A stretch of 62,955 nucleotides of DNA from NCBI GenBank assembly GCA_002352665.1, contig DEIV01000033.1:1-62955 (forward strand), in the 5' to 3' direction. The stretch is from Flavobacteriaceae bacterium UBA2765 (lineage in GTDB: Bacteria; Bacteroidota; Bacteroidia; Flavobacteriales; Flavobacteriaceae). Positions 43,402 to 51,643 of the stretch are shown in pieces. Under the pieces are notes generated by a model, which saw nothing but the letters and a program-made list of their open reading frames with translations, was not told where the DNA came from and made no database searches. The position numbers and the translations under genes were made by a program. Numbering within the stretch: the stretch's first letter is position 1; every line of letters begins with the position of its first letter.

Positions 43402-44467
43402 CTTTTAAATATTTTTTAAGTTGTTCCGCTAAAACTTTCCCCAATAAAGGAGGAACAGCATTTCCTACTTGTCTATTTTGTTCAGTTTTATTTCCGAGGA
43501 AAATAAAATCGTCTGGAAATGATTGAAGTCGTGCATTTTCTCTGACTGTAGGCACTCTATTCCATTTGTAGTGAAAGTGATTTCTGTGTCCAGTGTCAAT
43601 TGTTTTAGATGGTCTTTCGCTGTGGTACCTTGTCCATGCCTCATTGAATTTTCGTGAATCCCCAACACCAGGTGGTAAATCCTTATGATTTCCTCCTTCG
43701 GGTACTTGTGAAATTACATTTATTACATGATCAGTGTGTTTTGTTCCAACATGATTAAAAATGACTTTGTTGCCATTTCGCATCATTTTTTGATAATCAC
43801 TTGATGGTTTTTTATCGTATTTCAATTCATTTCCACCTAAGTCGAATTCTAAATTTGGTAAGTCGTCTATCGCAGCTTTACAGCCAATATAATTATCCGT
43901 AGAAAATTGTTTTTTGGGAAATTCAAAAGTTCCTAAATCATTTCTAAGAGCTACAAAAAACACTCTTTTTCTAATTTGAGGCACACCATAGTCAGGAGCA
44001 AATAATAACTGAGGATTACAAGAATATCCATATTCCTCACAAAGCTCAATGATTTCATTTTTTGCTTTTCCATTGTATAATTTTAAAAGCCCAGGAACAT
44101 TTTCAATAATAATAGCTTTTGGATTTACTTTTTTAGCAAGTCTAAACATTGCATTAAAGAGGGTATTTCTTTCGTCATTTTCATTTCTTTGTCCTGTTAG
44201 TGAAAACCCTTGACAAGGCGGTCCTCCAATAATAACATCTATTGTTTTCCTTTTAGTAGATTTTACAATTTCATCAATTGCTTCATCTTTATGTAGGTCA
44301 AGATTCAGGGTTTTAGAATTGTCATGATTTTTGGCAAATGTTTTTAATGCAATATCGGTATTATCCACTCCTAAAAGGACATGAAATCCTGCTTGTTGAA
44401 ATCCATAAGAAAACCCACCACATCCAGAGAATAAGTCTATTGCTGTTAATTTTCTATTCATTATCAA
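43391..44467 (-). CDS. DNA (cytosine-5)-methyltransferase, first of the pair
   Basis: This 358-residue protein has motif I AIDLFSGCGGFSYGF (about 9-23), IV GGPPCQGFSLTGQR with the catalytic Cys, VI IIIENVPGLL, VIII GVPQIRKRVFFVA, IX RENARLQSFPDDF and X QVGNAVPP. The recognition region (about 185-290) includes VGTKHTDHVINVI. It follows the controller gene with a 14-base overlap and precedes the second methyltransferase with an 11-base overlap. The ATG at 44465-44467 and another two codons later are both possible starts. Confidence 0.94.
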   Translation of the reverse strand: MIMNRKLTAIDLFSGCGGFSYGFQQAGFHVLLGVDNTDIALKTFAKNHDNSKTLNLDLHKDEAIDEIVKSTKRKTIDVIIGGPPCQGFSLTGQRNENDERNTLFNAMFRLAKKVNPKAIIIENVPGLLKLYNGKAKNEIIELCEEYGYSCNPQLLFAPDYGVPQIRKRVFFVALRNDLGTFEFPKKQFSTDNYIGCKAAIDDLPNLEFDLGGNELKYDKKPSSDYQKMMRNGNKVIFNHVGTKHTDHVINVISQVPEGGNHKDLPPGVGDSRKFNEAWTRYHSERPSKTIDTGHRNHFHYKWNRVPTVRENARLQSFPDDFIFLGNKTEQNRQVGNAVPPLLGKVLAEQLKKYLKDED

Positions 44468-44786
44468 AATTTAACTCTCCTTGTTTTAAGGATTTTGTTT
44501 TAATATATTTTATTTTTTCTTCTGCAACTTTTAATATGTTGTCGCAATTACTCTCTTTATAAATGATTTTTGCCACCTGGTCGCTGAAAAAATTTGTTAA
44601 AAATTCTTCCTCATTAATGTTGAAGAATTTAGCAGCTTTAGTTACCATTTCTCGATTTGCTTCCCTTTCTCCTCTTTCAATTTTACTAAGAATAGAAGTG
44701 TCAATATCTAAGTAAGCAGCAACTTTCCTAAGCGGAAGATTACGTTCTAATCGTAAATCTTTTATTCTTTCGCCAAAATATTTCAT
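44454..44786 (-). CDS. XRE-family controller (C) protein of the R-M system
   Basis: This 110-residue protein has an N-terminal helix-turn-helix domain (about 5-62; LRKVAAYLDIDTSILSKIERGE is the turn plus recognition helix). A C-terminal extension with FFSDQVAKIIYKE and KVAEEKIKYIK is typical of regulators encoded directly before cytosine methyltransferases in Bacteroidota. C proteins delay endonuclease expression while methylation builds up. Inverted repeats overlap its own promoter, consistent with autoregulation. Confidence 0.85.
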   Translation of the reverse strand: MKYFGERIKDLRLERNLPLRKVAAYLDIDTSILSKIERGEREANREMVTKAAKFFNINEEEFLTNFFSDQVAKIIYKESNCDNILKVAEEKIKYIKTKSLKQGELNFDNE

Positions 44787-44795
44787 TTAGAATTA

Positions 44796-44823
44796 TTTGT
44801 TTGGACAAATATAGACAATTTGT
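44796..44823 (-). promoter_or_regulatory. Promoter and candidate C-protein operator
   Basis: Read on the minus strand, a -7 box TATATTTG (44806-44813) sits 20 bases upstream of the controller ATG. It overlaps a perfect inverted repeat TTTGT-TTGG-ACAAA (44796-44809) and adjoins ACAATTTGT (44815-44823). Two adjacent palindromes over the promoter are the known layout of C-boxes. Confidence 0.5.
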
Positions 44824-44877
44824 TTTGGTTGTGATTATGTGAGAGGGAGAATTTTATTTTTTTGGCTTTTAAGGGTG

Positions 44878-44910
44878 GATCATTTGTTGGTGTTTTTCAC
44901 CAATAAAGGC
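44878..44910. repeat. 33-base repeat, upstream side of the R-M operon
   Basis: Starts GATCATTTGTTGGTG and ends AAAGGC; partner of 41067-41099. This copy contains a perfect hairpin TTGGTG-TTTTT-CACCAA (44886-44902). Confidence 0.65.
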
Positions 44911-45010
44911 CAGTTTTAAAAGAATTATTTTTAGGAATATCAATTAACTCCCTAACTTTGGAGTTAATCATTAAGATTGTGTTTTGCTTTTCTTAATTTG
45001 GGTAATATTT

Positions 45011-45583
45011 TTATTTTGACCAAATGTAAAACTGTTCTTTAATCGTTTTGTCAATTGTCTTGCTTTTTTCATTTATACTATACCAATTTCTCATATCGTT
45101 AATCTTTTTTACCTCTAAATATTTTCCTTTGATATATTCAAACGCATCTACTTTTATCAATTCATCAAGTTCATTGTCTGGTATTGGAATAGGGCTTGTA
45201 GGTATTCTTTTACCCTGCCAATCTCTCAACACTATTGGATTCATAGTGGAATCTCTTGTAATGGCACCAATTCCGTAGCCATTATTCTTTACTTTGGTCA
45301 TTTTATTGGGAAAATTTTCCTCGAGATATTCGAAAAATTGAATTCGCATATCAGAAAAGAATGCTTGTTCTCCATCAAAACGCGGTGTATCTTTATGAAA
45401 ACTATACTGACTGCTTTCTAATGAAATTGTTTTTGAGACAAATACAGTCCTTAAGTCTTGTCAGGTAGATTTCTGAACAACTACACAATATTGAAAAGTT
45501 TTGCTCTCTTGTATCTTGTTTTGTTGTCCAATCAAATGAGCTGAGATTAAGAGTATTGATATGCAAAGGAGAATTTTTTTCAT
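45011..45583 (-). pseudogene. Secreted protein gene interrupted by one in-frame TGA
   Basis: From ATG at 45581-45583 the frame reads a clear signal peptide (MKKILLCISILLISAHLIG) and about 40 residues, then TGA at 45461-45463. It then continues in the same frame without another stop to 45011, for 190 sense or near-sense codons in all. The downstream part begins QDLRTVFVSKTISLESSQYS and includes FFEYLEENFPNKMTKVKNNG. A single base change explains the break. The family is not recognised. A shorter internal start at 45349 exists but lacks the signal. Confidence 0.7.
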
Positions 45584-45933
45584 AGTATTTAGTTTTTTAC
45601 TTTAATATCAGTTACCATTTATTTCAGCACAAGTAAGCGAAGCTAACTAAAATAAAAAATAAAATGTACTACTTTCTCAGTGGCTATTTCTATATAAATC
45701 ACTTTAAACTTTACTAAACTTCAGTATTTTCTAAAAATATTTATTGATAAAAAACAAACCAATAGGTAGGTTTTATATTTATTCTCTTTAAGAAACACGA
45801 CCTTTTATGGCGTTAAGAGTATATAATAATTAAGGTTTTAAGTTTGAAAAAAACCGATTAGTATTTAACGATGCATAGGAATTTCTGTATTAAAATTGTT
45901 ATATAAGTGTAGGAATTATAAAGAGAAACTAAA
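45584..45933. other. Intergenic region upstream of TetR regulator
   Basis: 350 AT-rich bases between divergent genes. An inverted repeat AAACC-AATAGGTA-GGTTT at 45756-45773 has the size of a TetR-type operator, but it is 160 bases from the regulator start and may be chance. No gene seen. Confidence 0.35.
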
Positions 45934-46584
45934 ATGACACAAGAAATTAAGCGTAAATTAACGCGTCAATCACTTATTGATAAAGGTTATGAATTGATCA
46001 ATATGTATGGTTACCATGCTATAAGTATTGATAGAATAATTAATGAGGTAGGCTTAACTAAAGGAGCCTTTTATTATCATTTTGAAAATAAACATCACTT
46101 TGTTGAAGCCATAATTCAAGAACGGATAGCAAAAGAAATTCATAGTGAGTTTATTGAACCAATAAATAAACATGGGAACCCCTTATTTATTATGGAAGAT
46201 TTACTTCAAGACAAATTGATAAAAGATAAATCATTAGCACAAAGTTTAGGAAGTCCACTTACCAATTTTATAGTGGAATTAAGTCATGAGCCTAATGATT
46301 ATGATCTACAAATCCAATTAAAAGAAATTTTAGATCAATGGAAAGTGGCATTGATCAATTTATTATACAGAGGTATTGATGAGGGGTATTTAAATAGACA
46401 TATAAATACAGAACCCGTAGCAGAATTTATTATCAATTCTTTAGAAGGAGTGAGAACCTTAAAAAGAATGGCAAATGACAAGACCATCTTTTATAATTAT
46501 ATTGAACAATTTAAAAACTATATGGATACCTTAAAAATTTCTCAAGAAGATAACGGAATCAAAAGGTATCAGTTAGTTAGCTAA
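45934..46584 (+). CDS. TetR/AcrR-family transcriptional regulator
   Basis: This 216-residue protein has an N-terminal HTH (about 12-58) with YGYHAISIDRIINEVGLTKG and FYYHFENKHHFVEAII, the family signature. The C-terminal ligand-binding domain resembles the TetR_C branch with IDEGYLNRHINTEPVAEFI. The effector and target genes are unknown. Its 3' end overlaps the convergent acyl-protein synthetase gene by 12 bases, so the two transcripts could form antisense overlap. Confidence 0.9.
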   Translation: MTQEIKRKLTRQSLIDKGYELINMYGYHAISIDRIINEVGLTKGAFYYHFENKHHFVEAIIQERIAKEIHSEFIEPINKHGNPLFIMEDLLQDKLIKDKSLAQSLGSPLTNFIVELSHEPNDYDLQIQLKEILDQWKVALINLLYRGIDEGYLNRHINTEPVAEFIINSLEGVRTLKRMANDKTIFYNYIEQFKNYMDTLKISQEDNGIKRYQLVS

Positions 46585-47547
46585 TAAATTACAGCCCCTG
46601 ATATCAGAATTATCAAATCTACCCAGTACTTCAAAACTATTATTTGAATGGACTTTACCTAAGTCTTGGGTAGCAATAAAAGCACATGAATTGATATTGG
46701 CTAAATCGATAATATTAATCCCGCCAGTATGATTATTTGTTAATAGCTGAAGCGGATCTTCAGTATCTCTTATTAATATTTTCATCCAAGGAGGAGTGTT
46801 AAAAACACCGTTGCCATGGGAATAGGCTTGACTTAATAACTCTGTCATACCATATTCTGAGTGGATTTTTTCTAAACCAAAACCGCTTTTTAAAATATCA
46901 TGAAGCTCAGTTCTGATCAATTCTTTTCTTCTGCCTTTCATACCACCGGTTTCCATTACGATTGTATTTTGGAGTTGAAACTGATATTTTTCAACCAAGT
47001 CTAATAAAGCAAAAGTAACACCTATCAATATCACCTTTTCACCATTGGTATCTAATGCAATTAAAATATCCTTTAAATCTGATAAATTATGAAGATAGAA
47101 TCCGCTCTCTAGTTTATTTGACTTTTTAATCAAATGGTTAACCATATAGATTAAAGAAGAACCATCACGTTCTAAATAGGAGGGTAGCAATGCTAAGACT
47201 GTATAATCTTTAATATTACCATAAAATTGAGCAAAAGTTTTTAAATAACTCTTTTCATATATAGAAACATCAGAAACATAATGCGTACTCGTAAAATTTG
47301 AAGTGGTACCGGAACTGGTAAAAACTTGTTGAAATTTTGAGTCTGTACTAATCACTTTATGAGTTTTGAAAAATTGAATAGGTAAAAATGGAATATCTGC
47401 TATATTTTTTACTTGATTGGGTTGTACATTTAAGAGATGACAAAACGATTGATAAACTTTATTGTTTTTATATTGATAGTTAAAAACTTTTAAAGCCTCA
47501 TTCTTAAATTGCTCATCAGAATTTATATTAAAAATTTCGTTATGCAT
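46573..47547 (-). CDS. LuxE-like acyl-protein synthetase / acyltransferase
   Basis: This 324-residue protein resembles the LuxE/PaaK-type adenylating family: the Ser/Thr-rich loop VFTSSGTTSNFTSTHY, VILIGVTFALLDLV, ETGGMKGRRKELIR, and SEYGMTELLSQAY with GVFNTPPWMKILIRD. LuxE activates fatty acids as acyl-AMP for transfer to a protein Cys. No LuxC-like reductase lies nearby, so the role here is not luminescence. In flavobacteria, lone copies may serve lipid or surface-polymer modification (inference). Confidence 0.82.
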   Translation of the reverse strand: MHNEIFNINSDEQFKNEALKVFNYQYKNNKVYQSFCHLLNVQPNQVKNIADIPFLPIQFFKTHKVISTDSKFQQVFTSSGTTSNFTSTHYVSDVSIYEKSYLKTFAQFYGNIKDYTVLALLPSYLERDGSSLIYMVNHLIKKSNKLESGFYLHNLSDLKDILIALDTNGEKVILIGVTFALLDLVEKYQFQLQNTIVMETGGMKGRRKELIRTELHDILKSGFGLEKIHSEYGMTELLSQAYSHGNGVFNTPPWMKILIRDTEDPLQLLTNNHTGGINIIDLANINSCAFIATQDLGKVHSNNSFEVLGRFDNSDIRGCNLLAN

Positions 47548-47636
47548 TCTTAATTTTTAGACAAAAATAGAACTATTTAGAGCAACCTTTCTATATTTTA
47601 CCCATCTAAAAACAAAATGACATAACCTTTGATATT

Positions 47637-48847
47637 ATGAATATAAAAACCCTCTTTATTTTATCTTTTTTGATCACAACATTTTACTCTTGTGATACAG
47701 ACACCAATGATACGGAACAATTATTTTCATCAATACCCAAAAGTGAGAAAATGGTTGAGGCAAATAATGAGTTTGCATTTTCTATTTTTAAGGAAATTGC
47801 AAAAGAAGAAACTGAAGCAAATTATATGATTTCGCCAGTAAGTGCCTCATTGGCTTTAGGGATGGTGCAAAATGGTGCAAAAAGAGAAACGCTCAATGCT
47901 TTAATCAAGTTTTCAACTATGGAGATGCCTCTTTAAATGAAATCAATACGGTAAACCAAGCCATAATTAATCATTTAACTGATAATACTGTAGGCTCTAC
48001 ATTTAATATTGCAAATTCATTGTGGATAGATAATAATTTTCACGTAAAAGAAGATTTTATCAAACTTAATAAAAGTTTTTATGATGCCGAAGTTCAAAAT
48101 CTAGATTTTAACAATCCTAATTCAGTAAATATCATTAACAACTGGGTTTCTGATAAAACACAAGAAAAAATACCCACTATTATTAATGATATTTCTTCAT
48201 CTATGGTTATGTATGCGATTAATGCACTTTATTTTAAAAGCGACTGGAAATATACTTTTGATCCTGAAGATACTGCTTTAAAATCTTTTTATATCAATTC
48301 AAACAGTACTAAAGAGGTAGAGATGATGCATATGACTCAGGATTTATCATTTTTAAAAAACGACCTCTTTTCATCAGTTTTATTGCCCTATAAAAATGAT
48401 AAATATAACATGATGATTTTGTTACCTAACCTCGACAAATCTATAGAAGAAGTTGTGTCGGTAATTGACGAAAAGCATTGGAGCGATTGGCTTAATCAAT
48501 TTACTAGGGAGAAAGTTTCACTTGGTCTTCCTAAATTTACTTTTTCCTATAAAAAAATGTTTAACAAAGCATTACAAAACTTAGGTTTAGAGATAGCTTT
48601 TACAGATCAGGCAGATTTTAGTGGTATAAGTGATACGGGTACTCTAATATCATTTGTACTGCAAAAAACGTATATAGAAGTGAATGAACAAGGTACTGAA
48701 GCTGCTGCTGTAACAGCTGTTGGGATTGGAACTACATCTATTGGATTAGAGTATCAATTTATACTAAATAGACCATTTCTTTTTTTAATAACTGAAAAAA
48801 CAACAAATGCGATAAGTTTTATTGGTAAAGTTGGGAAACCTGAATAG
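47637..48847 (+). pseudogene. Serpin-family lipoprotein gene with a one-base frameshift
   Basis: The first frame (47637-47936) gives a lipoprotein signal (TTFYSC) and serpin helix A/B sequence (NEFAFSIFKEIAKEE, NYMISPVSASLALGMVQNGA). At about 47900-47903 one base is missing; in the next frame the expected NQVFNYGDASLNEIN follows and runs to 48847. This part includes ALYFKSDWKYTF, LPKFTFSYKKMFNKAL and the reactive-centre hinge EQGTEAAAVTAV. The closing strand is NRPFLFLITEKTT. Intact, it would be an inhibitory-type serpin of about 400 residues. Mutation or sequencing error are both possible. Confidence 0.85.
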
Positions 48848-48967
48848 CAAAAACCCAAATTTTTTTTAGAAGAAAACTGTTTTTAGCCGTAATAAATAGA
48901 TTTTTTACGCAACCCTATTTTTGTTTTTACATCCTTATCATAGAAATTAATATTAAAATTTATAATT

Positions 48968-49381
48968 ATGATTAAAAATATTTTATTAACATTTTTTCTG
49001 GTATTTACATTTGTTTCTTGTAGTTTAGATGATGATGGGAACACAAATTTTGCTCTAAAAACATTACCAATTAAAGAGGCAGTGGTACCGGCTGAATTTG
49101 AATTCGGCTCATCATATACTATTAAGGTATTGTACGATTTACCGGATGGGTGTCATTCTTTTTACAATCTATATTATGAATATAAAGGTACTTCTAGAAT
49201 TGTAGCTATTACAGCTATTGTTGACTTAAATGCCACTTGTACTGAAGCTATAATAGAAAAAGAACATGAATTTATAGTAAACATAAGTCAGTCAGAAGAT
49301 TATACCTTTAGATTTTGGAAAGGTGAAGATAGTCAAGGCGATGATATTTTTGAAGATATTGTAGTGCCTGTAATTAATTAA
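48968..49381 (+). CDS. Small lipoprotein upstream of sigma factor
   Basis: This 137-residue protein has a lipobox signal (residues 1-18, FVSC) followed by DDDG, the acidic surface-export-like start of Bacteroidota lipoproteins. The rest is beta-rich (EFGSSYTIKVLYDLPDGCHSF cut near 45, RFWKGEDSQGDDIFE). I do not recognise a family. It lies 12 bases upstream of the sigma-factor gene and probably shares its transcript. Confidence 0.7.
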   Translation: MIKNILLTFFLVFTFVSCSLDDDGNTNFALKTLPIKEAVVPAEFEFGSSYTIKVLYDLPDGCHSFYNLYYEYKGTSRIVAITAIVDLNATCTEAIIEKEHEFIVNISQSEDYTFRFWKGEDSQGDDIFEDIVVPVIN

Positions 49382-49393
49382 TTAAATCGAAAT

Positions 49394-49936
49394 ATGAGTT
49401 TAGAAAAGCTCATAAACAGCTGTAAGCAAAATAATAGAAAAGCTCAATCTGAAATTTACCAGCTTTATGCAGGTAAGTTATTTGGCTTATGCCTAAAATA
49501 TTCGAGAAATTATCATGAGGCTCAAGACAATTTACACAATGGATTTTTAACTATTTTTAATAAAATTGAACAATTTAATTTTAACGGATCTTTTGAAGGA
49601 TGGTTAAAAAGAATTATTATAAATACAGCTTTACAGACCTATAGAGAGAAAAATGTTTTAAACTTAGTTAGTGAAGAAATTCCGGATGTGGAGATTGAAG
49701 TTGATCTAGATAATGAAGAAATATCACTAGATTTTTTACTACAATTGATACAAGAATTACCAACCAGATATCGTATGGTCTTTAATTTATATGTGCTAGA
49801 CGACTATTCTCATAAAGAGATTGCAAAACTATTGACTATTTCAGAAGGCACTTCTAAATCTAACTTATCTAGAGCAAGAGTAATATTGAAGAATAAAATT
49901 GAGTCATATCAATTAAAAAAAAATGAAGCACTTTAA
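49394..49936 (+). CDS. ECF-type RNA polymerase sigma factor
   Basis: This 180-residue sigma-70-family protein has region 2 (AGKLFGLCLKYSRNYHEAQD, FNGSFEGWLKRIIINTAL) and region 4 (LPTRYRMVFNLYVLDDYSH, EIAKLLTISEGTSKSNLSRA) and lacks regions 1 and 3. Such factors direct envelope-stress or surface-related promoters. The next gene starts 2 bases after the stop and has an inner-membrane segment, so it may be the cognate anti-sigma. Confidence 0.92.
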   Translation: MSLEKLINSCKQNNRKAQSEIYQLYAGKLFGLCLKYSRNYHEAQDNLHNGFLTIFNKIEQFNFNGSFEGWLKRIIINTALQTYREKNVLNLVSEEIPDVEIEVDLDNEEISLDFLLQLIQELPTRYRMVFNLYVLDDYSHKEIAKLLTISEGTSKSNLSRARVILKNKIESYQLKKNEAL

Positions 49937-49938
49937 AA

Positions 49939-51336
49939 ATGGGTGACAATAAAAATATAGATAGATTATTTCAGGAAAAATTCAAAGATTTTGAAGTTTT
50001 ACCTGAAGCAGGTGTTTGGAAAGGCATCGAGCAAAAACTTGTGAAAAGGAAAAAGAGAAGAATTATACCGCTGTGGTTGCAAATTGCGGGTGCAGCGGCA
50101 ATTCTATTGCTGATTATTGCTATAGGAAATCAGTTTTATAATACCAACACTAAAAAAGAAATACCAAATTCCAATATAATTACTGATGTTGACAATTCTG
50201 ATTCAGATAATTTGGATTCTAATCAAAATAAAAATGATATAAAAAAGGTACCATCTTCTGCAACTGGCAAAGAATCTTTGAACAGCCCTGACAATTCAGA
50301 ACAAATTCAAGAAAGTTTAGTTACTAAGGCTCAAGGTAGCAAGAAATCAAAAACGACAACAAATCAAAAACCATTTCAACAAGCTATAGCTCATCAAGAT
50401 GACGTTAATGCTCAAAATTTAAAAGAAGATGAAAATGTAATATCATCTCATCAAAAAATTGATAAAACTTTTAATAATAAAAACATTGATGAACTTCAAG
50501 AGTTAGAACAAAGTGAAAAGGAAAAAGAGGTAAATGTGGCTATAATTGAAAAAGAAGAAGAAAAATCAGATCTTATGGAGGAGGTGAACCAACAAAAGAC
50601 TTTTGAAATTGCATCTAAAAATGAAGATAAAAAATGGTCAATTGGTTCTGTAATAGGACCGGTATATATGAGTTCATTTAGTGAAGGATCACCAATTGAT
50701 CCTGCCTTAGCTAATAACAGCAAAAGCAGTAACGGAACCATTTCCTATGGCTTAAAAGTCAATTATAAATTATCTGATAAATTCAGTTTGCAATCTGGTA
50801 TTCATAATGTTGACTTAGGGTATTCTACAGAAAATGTTTCAGTTATAACAACTTCTTCATTATTAAATCAGTCAAATACCAATATAAATTCAAATATTGA
50901 AGGTGCTGCAGTACAGGTTTTATCTACAGTTTCACAACAATCAGAGGTGTTTAGCCAGAGGTCTCCGTTTGATACTTCGGGTAATTTAGACCAAAATCTA
51001 AGTTATGTTGAGGTGCCTTTAGAAGCAAAATATGCATTAGTGCAAAAAAAGCTAGGTGTAAATCTTGTGGGCGGCGTTAGCACTTATTTTTTATATGATA
51101 ATGATGTTTCTGTAACTTCTTTTGGTAAAAAAACTTCACTTGGAGAAGCATCAAATGTGAATGATTTAAATTTTAGTGGAAATTTAGGACTAGATGTAAA
51201 CTATAATATTAATAAGAATTTATATATAAATGCTTCCCCCATGCTCAAATATCAATTGAATACTTTTTCTGAGAATTCAGGTGGATTTAAACCATATTTC
51301 TTTGGTGTTTATGCAGGGTTAAATTTTAGGTTTTAG
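49939..51336 (+). CDS. Anti-sigma-like membrane protein with outer-membrane-type beta-barrel end
   Basis: The 465-residue protein has a cytoplasmic-type N-terminus (about 1-45; NIDRLFQEKFKDFEVLPEAG, the Bacteroidota pattern) and one membrane helix (about 46-66). A long disordered Asn/Ser/Lys/Glu linker spans about 70-230. A C-terminal beta-strand-rich region (about 232-465) has WSIGSVIGPVYMSSF, YKLSDKFSLQSGIHNVDLGY and YFFGVYAGLNFRF. Such fusions commonly follow ECF sigma genes in flavobacteria. A bridging role between membrane signal and sigma factor is inferred. Confidence 0.75.
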   Translation: MGDNKNIDRLFQEKFKDFEVLPEAGVWKGIEQKLVKRKKRRIIPLWLQIAGAAAILLLIIAIGNQFYNTNTKKEIPNSNIITDVDNSDSDNLDSNQNKNDIKKVPSSATGKESLNSPDNSEQIQESLVTKAQGSKKSKTTTNQKPFQQAIAHQDDVNAQNLKEDENVISSHQKIDKTFNNKNIDELQELEQSEKEKEVNVAIIEKEEEKSDLMEEVNQQKTFEIASKNEDKKWSIGSVIGPVYMSSFSEGSPIDPALANNSKSSNGTISYGLKVNYKLSDKFSLQSGIHNVDLGYSTENVSVITTSSLLNQSNTNINSNIEGAAVQVLSTVSQQSEVFSQRSPFDTSGNLDQNLSYVEVPLEAKYALVQKKLGVNLVGGVSTYFLYDNDVSVTSFGKKTSLGEASNVNDLNFSGNLGLDVNYNINKNLYINASPMLKYQLNTFSENSGGFKPYFFGVYAGLNFRF

Positions 51337-51643
51337 TTGGTTAATTATATTTGGTTGGTTGCCAAATATAGCTGGAAAGTCACGCTATAAGCGTGACTTT
51401 TTTGTTTATAAAGATGCTCTTGAAACACCCGTTAAGTGTTCTACAAATTGTCGACTGAAGCTGTCGGCCTTCAAGCCAAGTTAATCCCGATAAAAAACGC
51501 GGTCTCGTAATTGGTTATCCCGATAAATATAATTTTATTATTTAGATTTCAGTTAATAAAACTTAGGTTCAAAGGCATCCTTAATTGTCAAAATATTTAG
51601 GTTATATTTTGTAAATTAGCAGTTCAATAGAAAAAAGAAAAAA
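51337..51643. other. Intergenic region with terminator and CCCGATA words
   Basis: 307 bases. Apart from the terminator at 51376-51404, it carries TCCCGATAAA at about 51487 and 51528, related to the half site of the palindrome in the next gene. Fragmentary G+C-richer sequence at 51420-51520 may be the residue of a dispersed repeat. No gene seen. Confidence 0.45.
51376..51404 (+). terminator. Rho-independent terminator of the sigma-factor operon
   Basis: AAAGTCACGC (51376-51385), loop TATAA, GCGTGACTTT (51391-51400) and a T run; a strong 10-base stem. Confidence 0.9.

Noticed and set aside
45756..45773. Operator of the TetR regulator
   Set aside because: The inverted repeat is short and 160 bases from the start codon; kept only as a remark in the intergenic entry.
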